Positions 26,700 to 33,854 of a stretch of DNA of 64,000 nucleotides are shown piece after piece. The position numbers and the translations under genes were made by a program. Within the stretch, counting starts at the first letter, position 1. Each line of letters starts with the position of its first letter. Under the pieces are notes generated by a model. That model saw nothing but the letters and a program-made list of their open reading frames with translations. It made no database searches and was not told the DNA's origin. Origin of the DNA: Myxococcales bacterium. GTDB lineage: Bacteria > Lernaellota > Lernaellaia > Lernaellales > Lernaellaceae. The stretch spans positions 62,001 through 126,000 of the forward strand of contig JAAYVF010000025.1 in NCBI GenBank assembly GCA_012517325.1, in the 5' to 3' direction.

Positions 26700-26930
26700 T
26701 TAGACCGCCTGGAGGCGGTAGGTGATGCCCAGCTTCAGCAGTTCGATCTTGCGCGGGTGAAAGTGCTCGTCGTAATGAACCTTCACCCCTTTGACGCGTG
26801 ACCAGGCGTACCGGTCGGCCCAGTAGCATCCGCCGCTGATCGACACCCCCGGCGCGGTCGGCCGCGTGCCGACCAGGGCGCGGTAACGCGAAAAATCACT
26901 CATGATTTCCTGGATTTGCCGCTCGTCCAT
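26700..26930 (-). CDS. Small hypothetical protein, 76 aa
   Basis: Two adjacent ATGs (26933 and 26930) follow GGAGGGG; spacing favours 26930. The protein (MDERQIQEIMSDFSRYRAL...) is soluble, mixed helix and strand, and ends HPRKIELLKLGITYRLQAV. It has no recognised domain. It is the first gene behind the leftward promoter that faces the S24 repressor, so it is probably repressor-controlled. Confidence 0.55.
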   Translation of the reverse strand: MDERQIQEIMSDFSRYRALVGTRPTAPGVSISGGCYWADRYAWSRVKGVKVHYDEHFHPRKIELLKLGITYRLQAV

Positions 26931-26985
26931 CATCCCCTCCAAAAGCCGGTCCGCGACCGGAAAACCCCATACAACGACTTTTTTT

Positions 26986-27024
26986 CTTGACAGGACTGTA
27001 ATATAATAGTAGACATGTGTCAAG
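26986..27024. promoter_or_regulatory. Mirror-image promoter/operator between S24 repressor and mini-operon
   Basis: CTTGACA (26986-26992) and TGTCAAG (27018-27024) form an inverted repeat. Each arm is a perfect -35 pointing inward. Rightward, TTGACA is 17 bases from TAGACA (27010-27015), with a start near 27022. Leftward, TTGACA (27023-27018) is 17 bases from TACAGT (27000-26995), with a start near 26988. Both predicted start sites sit correctly ahead of the 27056 and 26930 genes. A central TATAAT (27002-27007) is also present. Confidence 0.5.
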
Positions 27025-27055
27025 GAAAAAATCTATTTATGTAGAAAGAGCGAAA

Positions 27056-27796
27056 ATGAACCCCGAAACCGGCAATTTTCCCGCGCGCCTGCAAGAAGAA
27101 ATCGACCGCCAGGCCGGCGGCGTGGTGCGGCGCTTCGCCCGAGAGATCAACGTCAATCAGCAGGCGGTGCACAACTGGCTGGCCGGCGAGCGCCTGCCGG
27201 GGGCCAAGGCGCTGGCCGCGATGTGGGACACGTACCGCATCGATCCGCTGTGGCTGCTGACCGGCGAGCGGCGCGGTCATGGCCCGGTCACCCTGCGCAT
27301 CGCCCCGCCCGCCGTGCCGCCCGGCGCCCGGCGGCAGACCGGCGCGTTTCTCGCCGAGGAAGTCGGGCGCGACCGTTTCGTCTCGGTGCCGCTGCTGGCC
27401 GACCGCATCGCGGCGGGCCGCCCGCGCGAGGTCAGCCCGGCCGACATCGAGGATTTCGCCATCATCTACGCCGACTGGCTGCCGCATCCCGACGAGGTCA
27501 CCTGCGTGCGCGTCGCCGGCGATTCGATGTCGCCCATCCTGACCGACGGGGCCATTGTGGCCATCGACCATCGCCAGCGTGATCCGCGGGCGCTCAACGG
27601 CAAGATGGTCGCGTTCCGGCAAGACGGCGGGGCCTCGGTGAAGTGGTGCCGTTACGTTTCGCCCGATCTGGTGATGGGCCTGCCCGAGAACAAAGAAACC
27701 ATGGAAAGCGGCGGGTTGCTGGTTTTCAAGAACGAGGACGTCAACGACTGCCTCGTCGGCCGCGTGGTCTGGTGGTGGGGGCTGCCGAGGGAATGA
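27056..27796 (+). CDS. LexA/CI-type repressor with S24 autoprotease domain
   Basis: I start at the ATG at 27056 (246 aa), because a GTG at 27017 lies upstream of the predicted transcription start. The N-terminus is a CI-like HTH (AREINVNQQAVHNWLAGERLPG). The C-terminus is a peptidase S24 domain with the self-cleavage pair Ala120-Gly121 in AAGRP, catalytic Ser157 in GDSMSP and Lys196 in SVKWC, at the usual spacing of about 39. Such proteins repress until RecA-assisted or stress-induced self-cleavage. It is divergent from three small genes. No integrase, capsid or other phage gene is near. Confidence 0.9.
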   Translation: MNPETGNFPARLQEEIDRQAGGVVRRFAREINVNQQAVHNWLAGERLPGAKALAAMWDTYRIDPLWLLTGERRGHGPVTLRIAPPAVPPGARRQTGAFLAEEVGRDRFVSVPLLADRIAAGRPREVSPADIEDFAIIYADWLPHPDEVTCVRVAGDSMSPILTDGAIVAIDHRQRDPRALNGKMVAFRQDGGASVKWCRYVSPDLVMGLPENKETMESGGLLVFKNEDVNDCLVGRVVWWWGLPRE

Positions 27797-27900
27797 GGCG
27801 AAATGGGGAATGGGGAATGACGAATGGGGAATGCGAGGCCCAGTTAAGACATCGGTAACCGGCGTGAGGTAATCGCGGCAGCCGCTAAAAATTTAACGAT

Positions 27901-28866
27901 TCAGCGCTTCTCCCGCGCGTCGGGCAGCAGGCCGAAGCCGTCGGCGCGGCGGACGGCGCGGACGATGGCTTCCGCGAGGGCCTCGGCGGCCAGTTGGCCG
28001 ACGGCGGGGAGGTCGGCGGCCAGTTCGCCGCAGCCGAGGGCGAGCACCACGTCGCCGTCGAAGGGGCCGTGGCAGGGGCGCACGACGCGGGCGAGGCCGG
28101 TCTGCGCCATGCGCGCCACGAACTGCGCCTGGGTCTTGTCGAGCCGGGCGTTGGTCGCCACGACGGCGAGCACCGTGTTGTCGAGTTGAAAGCCGCGGTG
28201 TTCGCGCACGGCCTGTTTGGCCAGGACGCGGGCCGTGTCGGCGAAGCCGCCCCGTTTCACATCGCGCGCACCGGCGACGATCTCGCCGGTGGCCGGGTCG
28301 AGGATGTCGCCCCAGGCGTTGACCGCCGCGAGCGCGCCGACGATCAGGCCGTCCGCCGCGCGCTTCCGGCTCGCCGTGCCCAGTCCGCCCTTCATCGCTC
28401 CGTTGATTCCGAAAATCTTGCCGACCGTCGCGCCGTAGCCCGCGCCGACGCTGCCCTCCGCCACCGTCGTTCCCGCCGCGAGCACCGCCCGGCGGGCCAG
28501 TTCGGGGGTCGGTCGCGCGCCGCTGTGGCCGAAGCCCAGGTCGAACAGGGCCATTGTGGGGACGATCGGCACCGGGCGACCGGGCGACGGCATGCCGACG
28601 CCGCGTGCCGCCAGTTCGTCCATCACCCCCGCCGCGCAATCCAGGCCGAAGGCGCTGCCGCCGGCGAGCACCACCGCGTCGACGCGCGACAGCAAATGTT
28701 CGGTCAGCAGCGAATCGCACTGGCGCGTGCTGATCGCCGCGCCGCGCCGGTCGATCGAACCCACGGCGGGCGGGTCGCACCGCAGCACGGTTACGCCGGT
28801 GCGGCCGGTTTCATCGTGCGCGTGGCCGACCGTCAGGCCCGGTACGTCGGTGATTTGGCTTGTCAT
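27901..28866 (-). CDS. P1 family peptidase (DmpA/aminopeptidase-like Ntn hydrolase)
   Basis: This 321-aa protein begins MTSQITDVPGLTVGHA, as S58/P1 peptidases do, with LAGGSAFGLDCAAGVM in the middle and FQLDNTVLAVVATNARL late. In this family the chain self-cleaves before the nucleophile in the NT/NS motif, here expected to be the Thr of DNT. GGGGG precedes the ATG by about 8 bases. It is cytoplasmic by sequence. Known activities range from D-/L-aminopeptidase to beta-peptidase; the substrate here cannot be stated. Confidence 0.9.
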   Translation of the reverse strand: MTSQITDVPGLTVGHAHDETGRTGVTVLRCDPPAVGSIDRRGAAISTRQCDSLLTEHLLSRVDAVVLAGGSAFGLDCAAGVMDELAARGVGMPSPGRPVPIVPTMALFDLGFGHSGARPTPELARRAVLAAGTTVAEGSVGAGYGATVGKIFGINGAMKGGLGTASRKRAADGLIVGALAAVNAWGDILDPATGEIVAGARDVKRGGFADTARVLAKQAVREHRGFQLDNTVLAVVATNARLDKTQAQFVARMAQTGLARVVRPCHGPFDGDVVLALGCGELAADLPAVGQLAAEALAEAIVRAVRRADGFGLLPDAREKR

Positions 28867-28881
28867 GAAATACGCCCCCGC

Positions 28882-28910
28882 TTGTTTGCCGGATACTCTA
28901 ACCCTATAGT
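28882..28910 (+). promoter_or_regulatory. Promoter giving a probably leaderless transcript
   Basis: TTGTTT (28882-28887), 17 bases, then TATAGT (28905-28910). The expected start of transcription, 6-7 bases on, coincides with the ATG at 28917. No ribosome-binding sequence lies between. Confidence 0.5.
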
Positions 28911-28916
28911 CGGCCC

Positions 28917-30356
28917 ATGGGCAAATCACGCTGGTTTTGGGCGATTTTCGCGCTGTTTCTCGGCGTGCGCCTGTGGGCCTTCGCGGCCGGCGACAACGGC
29001 ATCGACTTTCACCACAACGCCTTCGACCGGCCGCTGTACGTCGAACGGCAGGTCGCGCGCGGCGATTTCCGCCCCGACCCGGTTTACCCGCCCGTCCACT
29101 TCTACCTGCTGGCCGCGCTGCGGCTGATTTCCACCGACCTGGAATACGCGCCGCGCCTGCTGTCGCTATTGTGCGCGCTGCTGTCGTTCGTGCCACTCTG
29201 GCGGCTGACTCGGCGCTGGTTCGGCGACGCCGCGGCGGCGTGGGCCGGGTTGGCGTACGCGCTGTTTCCGCTGGGGGTGCGCGTCGCGGTGGTGTCGCTC
29301 GAGGTCGCGCCCTACCTGCTGTTTCTGGCCTTGGCGTTCGAGCGCCTGGCAGCGGCCTGGCAGACCCGCGCAACCGACCGCCGGGCCGAATGGACGGGGG
29401 TGATCTGGCTGTCGCTGGCGGCGGCGACCCGCTTCGAAGGATGGATTTTTCTGCCTCTCGTGGCGTTGCTGGCGCTTTGGCGCGATCGCACGGCCGGCCT
29501 GCGCACCGTGGTGCTGTGCGCCGTTTTTCCGGTGGCGTGGCTCGGCTATCAATGGCTGATCACCGGCCGCCCGTTCTACTTCCTGGCGGTCAGCGGCGAA
29601 ATCAGCCGGGTGCACATGGCGGCGGTTCCGCTGGCGGAACGCTTGCTGGCCTGGCCGCGGATCGTCCTGGGCGCCACGAATCCGCTGGTGACGTTGGCGG
29701 CCTTGGGCGGCTTTGTTCTGCCCGCCGCGCGGCGCAACGGCGGCTGGCTGATACTGCTGTTTGTCGTGAGCCTGGCGGTTTTCACCGCTCGCACGGCACT
29801 GGGTGCAGCCGGGTTCAACGAAACGAAATACGCGGCGGCGCTGGGCCTGATGTTGCTGCCGTTCGCCGGGTTGGGCGCGGCGACGGTTCTGGCGAAGCTG
29901 GCCGCCGACCAGCGCCCGCTCGGGGCCGCGGCGGTGGCCCTGGCCTGCGGCGCGATCTCGCTGTTCCAGATCGCCGGCGACAACGCCCGCTTTCGCGCCG
30001 ATCCGGATTTGCGGGCCGTCGCCGCGTGGCTGGCCGAAAATCGCGGCGATCGCGCCGTCGTCATCGGCACCCGCGACCAGGGCTTCCTGTTTCTCGTCGG
30101 CCGCATTCCGCCGCAAGCCCGGCTGCTCGCCTCGACCGACGATCAGACCGGCCGCATCGACCTGAACGAGCTGCAAAAAGCCCTGCGCGCGCCCGGCGAA
30201 AAATTGCTGGTCTACGACACCATTCCCGACGGGATGGATTTTTTCCCGGTGCTGAAGCTGCCGCCGGGCGGCGAGGCGGACGCGCTGGGCGGCCATTTCA
30301 CCCCCTTGCGGCAACAAGGCCCCTACACCATTTACGCGGTCCGCGAGTTGCCGTAA
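28917..30356 (+). CDS. Multipass GT39/GT83-like glycosyltransferase (ArnT/PMT family)
   Basis: The 479-aa protein has about ten membrane helices. The first loop holds DFHHNAFDRPLYVERQ and PVYPPVHFYLLAAL, the lumenal acidic/His-rich loop of polyprenyl-phosphate-sugar glycosyltransferases, and RFEGWIFLPLVAL lies further on. The last 150 residues form a soluble domain with an ADPDLRAVAAWLAENRGDRAVVIGTRDQG motif region. It probably transfers sugar from a lipid-linked donor in the periplasm. Transcription is probably leaderless. Confidence 0.75.
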   Translation: MGKSRWFWAIFALFLGVRLWAFAAGDNGIDFHHNAFDRPLYVERQVARGDFRPDPVYPPVHFYLLAALRLISTDLEYAPRLLSLLCALLSFVPLWRLTRRWFGDAAAAWAGLAYALFPLGVRVAVVSLEVAPYLLFLALAFERLAAAWQTRATDRRAEWTGVIWLSLAAATRFEGWIFLPLVALLALWRDRTAGLRTVVLCAVFPVAWLGYQWLITGRPFYFLAVSGEISRVHMAAVPLAERLLAWPRIVLGATNPLVTLAALGGFVLPAARRNGGWLILLFVVSLAVFTARTALGAAGFNETKYAAALGLMLLPFAGLGAATVLAKLAADQRPLGAAAVALACGAISLFQIAGDNARFRADPDLRAVAAWLAENRGDRAVVIGTRDQGFLFLVGRIPPQARLLASTDDQTGRIDLNELQKALRAPGEKLLVYDTIPDGMDFFPVLKLPPGGEADALGGHFTPLRQQGPYTIYAVRELP

Positions 30357-30425
30357 AAAAAAGCAGAACATTCATCGCGAAGTGTTGTCTAATCGTCACG
30401 GAACCACCTGCTGCGGGAGGACTTC

Positions 30426-31355
30426 ATGCGCGCCAAGGCTCTGCGAATATTACTCGTCGTCGCGTTGCTCGGGCTGTTGTTGGCTTGCGGCAAGGCTTCC
30501 TTCAAAGCCGCCGAACCGGAAATGACGAAAGCGGCGACGCTCGTCGCCGATAAAATGGCCGAGGAGCAGAACGTGGCGGGCGCTCCGCCGGCGCCGGCCG
30601 CCGCGACGGTCGACGGCGACAATCCCGCGCCGAACGCCGAAAACCTGGCGACCAGGGGGCGCAAGCTGATCCGCGAGGGCGACGTGCAGTTGCAGGTGAA
30701 GGACGTCGAGACCTCCCGGACCAAGCTCGAGGAAATGACGGCCGCCGCCGGCGGTTTCGTCGCGGGGGTCAAGCATTCGCGCGTCGCCGGCGTGCAATCG
30801 CTGGAAATCACCCTGCGCCTGCCGACCGGCGGGTTCGTCGCGTTCGTCAAAAGCCTGGCGGTGCTGGGCACCGTCGAGTCCGAGAACGTCACGGTGACGG
30901 ACGTGACCGATCAGTGGGTCGATCTGAACCGCCGCATCGAAACCAACGAGAAACTGGCGTCGCGCCTCGAGGAATTGATTCAGAACAAGAGCTACCAGTT
31001 CAAGGATCTGCTCGACGTCGAGCGCGAACTGGCGCGGCTGCGCCTGGATATCGAACGCCTGCAAGGCACCCTGCGTGGCCTGGACGACCGCATCGCGCTT
31101 TCGACGCTGCACCTCACCCTGCGGCAGGAAATCGTGCAGAAGATCGTGCCGCCCGACAGCGTCTTCGCGCCGCTGCTCAACGCGCTGGAAAACGCCGGCC
31201 CGAACTTCCAGAACAGCCTGCGCGCGATGATGCGCGCCGCCGGCGGCCTGATCACCCTGGTCATGGTGCTGCTCCCCTGGCTGATCCTGGCGCTGCTCTT
31301 CTTCGGCGTGCTGTGGCTGATCGTCAAACGGCAAAAACGGAAGCAGGGGAAATAG
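30426..31355 (+). CDS. DUF4349-domain lipoprotein
   Basis: At 309 aa, the lipobox is LLLAC (Cys21). After an Ala/Pro spacer comes the DUF4349 pattern: DVQLQVKDVETSRTKLEEM, then LEITLRLPTGGFVAFVKSL, VTDQWVDLNRRIETNEKL and a long coiled coil around DVERELARLRLDIERLQGTL. A C-terminal hydrophobic segment (GLITLVMVLLPWLILALLFFGVLWL) with a basic end follows, so the protein is tethered at both ends. GGGAGG lies 5 bases upstream. The family has no firm function; envelope stress or transport roles are only suggested. Confidence 0.88.
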   Translation: MRAKALRILLVVALLGLLLACGKASFKAAEPEMTKAATLVADKMAEEQNVAGAPPAPAAATVDGDNPAPNAENLATRGRKLIREGDVQLQVKDVETSRTKLEEMTAAAGGFVAGVKHSRVAGVQSLEITLRLPTGGFVAFVKSLAVLGTVESENVTVTDVTDQWVDLNRRIETNEKLASRLEELIQNKSYQFKDLLDVERELARLRLDIERLQGTLRGLDDRIALSTLHLTLRQEIVQKIVPPDSVFAPLLNALENAGPNFQNSLRAMMRAAGGLITLVMVLLPWLILALLFFGVLWLIVKRQKRKQGK

Positions 31356-31512
31356 ACACAGAGAACAATTTCGAATTTGGAATTTCGAATTGGGAATTGG
31401 GAATGCGGAGTGCGCCCGAGCGCCCGAGCCGCCCCGGTCCGGTTACGGAAAATTAATGGTCGTCTTTCCGTGCGCCGGCCGGAATCCACGTATCTGCTTA
31501 CCTTGGTGCTTC

Positions 31513-31726
31513 ATGCCGTAGGCATGATTGAATCTAGCCCAGCGTTTCAACGCTGGGTTTCGGTTCGCGCCATTTTTCTTCGTGCCGTAGGTACGTCCGC
31601 ATGATCTCCCACATTTTTCGTTGTGAACCGTGCTTCGAGGCACGTCCCTAATGGGACGAAACAATCCGCGGCATTCATACCCAGCGTTGAAACGCTGGGC
31701 TAGGTTCAATCGTCCCTGACGGGACG
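31513..31726. repeat. MITE-like element with 32-bp inverted arms
   Basis: Arms at 31527-31558 and 31679-31710 are inverted copies with one mismatch. Each contains the 20-nt hairpin CCCAGCGTT-AACGCTGGG. Small stems lie outside and between: ATGCCgtaGGCAT (31513-31525), GTGCttcgagGCAC (31630-31643), CGTCCCtaatGGGACG (31643-31658) and CGTCCCtgacGGGACG (31711-31726). No transposase is present. Confidence 0.75.
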
Positions 31727-31804
31727 TTAGGAAATTATAAAAACCCTCGCCGTCTTTTCGTGCGAAAGCCGGAATCCACAACGTCATGCCGACGCCCACC
31801 AACC

Positions 31805-31865
31805 CGTCATGCCGAACTTGTTTCGGCATTTGAGCTTCAGACCCTGAAACAAGTTCAGGGTGACG
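31805..31865. repeat. Short palindromic dispersed repeat (CGTCA...TGACG)
   Basis: The element is bounded by CGTCA and TGACG. It contains stems TGCCGAA/TTCGGCA (31810-31828) and CCCTGAA/TTCAGGG (31842-31860). Elements of this look are scattered in many unrelated bacterial genomes. Confidence 0.7.
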
Positions 31866-31997
31866 GATTGGTATTGTTCAGGGTGACGATTGGTGTCCGC
31901 TCGGCATGGCCATCGATCCGGACGGATCGAAGACCATGGCACCCCGGATTGAATCGCACCCATCGAGTCGGCCAAGGGCTCTCGTCGCGGCAAAAAA

Positions 31998-33713
31998 TCA
32001 CTTATCCGCATACGGCGGCGGCAGGACGGGCGGCTTGGTTGGTTTGTCCTGGACGCGTTGGATTTCGATTTCGCTGACCAGCAGGCTGGGCGCGATGACG
32101 CTGACCGGCACGAAGCCCGATTCGGCGCCGCAGTAGCCGTTGAAGAGCCCCGGATCGTCGCCCGCGGCTTCAACCTTGCCGATCGACAGCAGCGGGGTGC
32201 CGACGAGTTCCGCGCCGCGCACCAGTTCTTCCCGGCCCGTTTGCGCGTCGACCCGGTACAGCAGAACCGGCCGGTTGGCGAACGCCTGGAAGTTGAACTG
32301 GTCGGTCGCCGTCTCGCCGCCCATGCCCTGCCGCAGCCAGAGGCCGTAGGGCTTGCCCTTCCGGCGGGCCAGTTCCAGCAGTTTGTCCTTCAGTTGGGCG
32401 ACGGGCACGGTGTCGTGGGCCTCAATGATCAGGTTGCTCATGCGGCTCATCGGGGCGTGCAGCGGATCGGCGCGGCCGTGGCCGTTGCTGTGATCGGCCT
32501 GGCGGATCGGCCGGCGCGAACGCAGGAAATCGCGGAGCACGCCGCGCTCCACCAGGGTCACGCGCTGGGCGGGAACGCCTTCCTGATCGAAATCGTAATA
32601 GCCGTTGAGGTCGGCGGCGCCGAACCGGCGGAGCGTCGGGTCGTCGATGACGCTGAGGAACTCCGGTAGGATTTTCCTGCCGACTTTTTCCTTGAAGGTC
32701 TGTCCCTCGTCGACGCCGCGCGTCCGGTCGCCTTCCAGCCGGTGGCCGATGGCCTCGTGGAAGAAGATGCCGCTGACGGTCGGGTCGAGGATCGCGGGGC
32801 CGTCGTAGGGATCGAGAACCGGCGCGGCGCGCAACGCGACGAGCTGCTCGGCCATCGCGCGCACCGCGGCGATAATTTCCTGTTTGGTCGGCAATCCCGC
32901 CTCGCTGCGGGCATAGCGCGAATAGTAGTCGGTCACCGTCAGGCCGTCGTCGGTGAGGGCGCGCGCCTGGGCGTAAAACATGAAATAGAAGGACGGCACG
33001 CGCAATTCGGTGCCTTCGCTGTTGAGCAGGTATTCCACGCCGGAGTGCGTTTGCAGCATGGCCTGCGAATCGAGCAGCGCCGGGTACTTCTTCAACTCGG
33101 CGCTGGCCTCGCGCAGCACTTCCTTCCAGAATTTTTTATCGAGTTTGACCGGCTGATCGGGGGCGGAATGCCGGACGGGTTTTTCGCGAGTGAAGTCGTG
33201 CAGTTCGCCGTCGGGATTTTCGCGGTAGACGGCGCGGGCGCGCTTGTTCAGGTAGGCGGCCGACGCGTTCTTGAAACGCAGATCCGTCAAGCGCCACAAC
33301 TGCGTGCGGATCGCGTCGGTGTCGTCCTCGATCGGCAGGTCGATGTAATCGAGGTAATTGAAGGTATCCTGGTCGGGATCGAACGAGTCGAATTCCGACC
33401 GGTCGGAGGTGTTGTCCAGCGCGTAATCGCCGACGCGCACCTCGACGTAGGCCTTGCGTTCCCGCCCGCCGCTTTCGCTGAGTTCGGCGCCGAGGATCGC
33501 GTCGGCGCGGTAGTTGTCGTTTTCGACCAGCCGGTAGGCGACGAAATAGGGCTTGGCGTAATCGGGCAGCGACAGCCGCGCCATCGTCCGTTCGAGCTCG
33601 GCGCGCATCGCCGCGAGCAATTGGTTCTGCCCGGCCGGCGCCGCCGCCCGCGTTCCCGACCACAGAACGGCGGCCAGCGCCGCCAGCGCGATTCCCATCC
33701 AGACACGTCGCAT
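31998..33713 (-). CDS. Exported TldD/PmbA-family metalloprotease-like protein
   Basis: At 571 aa, the N-terminus (about 1-25) is a signal peptide ending near GTRAAA, unusual because TldD is normally cytoplasmic. The TldD core includes ILDPTVSGIFFHEAIGHRLEGD with the metal-binding HEAIGH (about 319-324), VIDDPTLRRFGAADLNGYYDFDQEG and GMGGETATDQFNF. An extra N-terminal 250 residues precede the core. In TldD/TldE, peptides are threaded into the metal site of a heterodimer. No TldE partner gene is adjacent, so this may work alone in the periplasm. Confidence 0.87.
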   Translation of the reverse strand: MRRVWMGIALAALAAVLWSGTRAAAPAGQNQLLAAMRAELERTMARLSLPDYAKPYFVAYRLVENDNYRADAILGAELSESGGRERKAYVEVRVGDYALDNTSDRSEFDSFDPDQDTFNYLDYIDLPIEDDTDAIRTQLWRLTDLRFKNASAAYLNKRARAVYRENPDGELHDFTREKPVRHSAPDQPVKLDKKFWKEVLREASAELKKYPALLDSQAMLQTHSGVEYLLNSEGTELRVPSFYFMFYAQARALTDDGLTVTDYYSRYARSEAGLPTKQEIIAAVRAMAEQLVALRAAPVLDPYDGPAILDPTVSGIFFHEAIGHRLEGDRTRGVDEGQTFKEKVGRKILPEFLSVIDDPTLRRFGAADLNGYYDFDQEGVPAQRVTLVERGVLRDFLRSRRPIRQADHSNGHGRADPLHAPMSRMSNLIIEAHDTVPVAQLKDKLLELARRKGKPYGLWLRQGMGGETATDQFNFQAFANRPVLLYRVDAQTGREELVRGAELVGTPLLSIGKVEAAGDDPGLFNGYCGAESGFVPVSVIAPSLLVSEIEIQRVQDKPTKPPVLPPPYADK

Positions 33714-33797
33714 GCTTGCCTCCCGCGGTGCGCGGCTGTTTCGGCCACGATAGCGAAGCGGCCGGCGCTTGTCGACACGCGGGCGCCGTGCGCCGGT

Positions 33798-33826
33798 TTG
33801 ACGCGGTGCGGCATCCCACCTATATT
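33798..33826 (+). promoter_or_regulatory. Strong promoter of the glpD gene
   Basis: TTGACG (33798-33803), 17 bases, then TATATT (33821-33826). The start site near 33833 is followed by AAGAGGTGA and the ATG at 33855. Confidence 0.65.
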
Positions 33827-33854
33827 AACCGTTGAAATCGCCAAGAGGTGAACG

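Larger units (their letters stand above)
31356..31997. other. 642-base gap filled with dispersed repeats
   Basis: No gene is recognised. It starts with short AATTG/GGAAT-rich direct repeats (31367-31402). Two distinct palindromic elements follow (31513-31726 and 31805-31865), together with copies of a short motif ending CCGGAATCCAC (near 31480 and 31770). Confidence 0.7.

Noticed and set aside
27017-27055. The upstream GTG start for the S24 repressor.
   Set aside because: It lies before the predicted transcription start and adds 13 residues that do not match the usual N-terminus. The ATG at 27056 is better.
25977-27796. A prophage.
   Set aside because: Only a repressor and three tiny genes are present. 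No integrase, terminase, portal, capsid, lysis gene or attachment repeat is visible.
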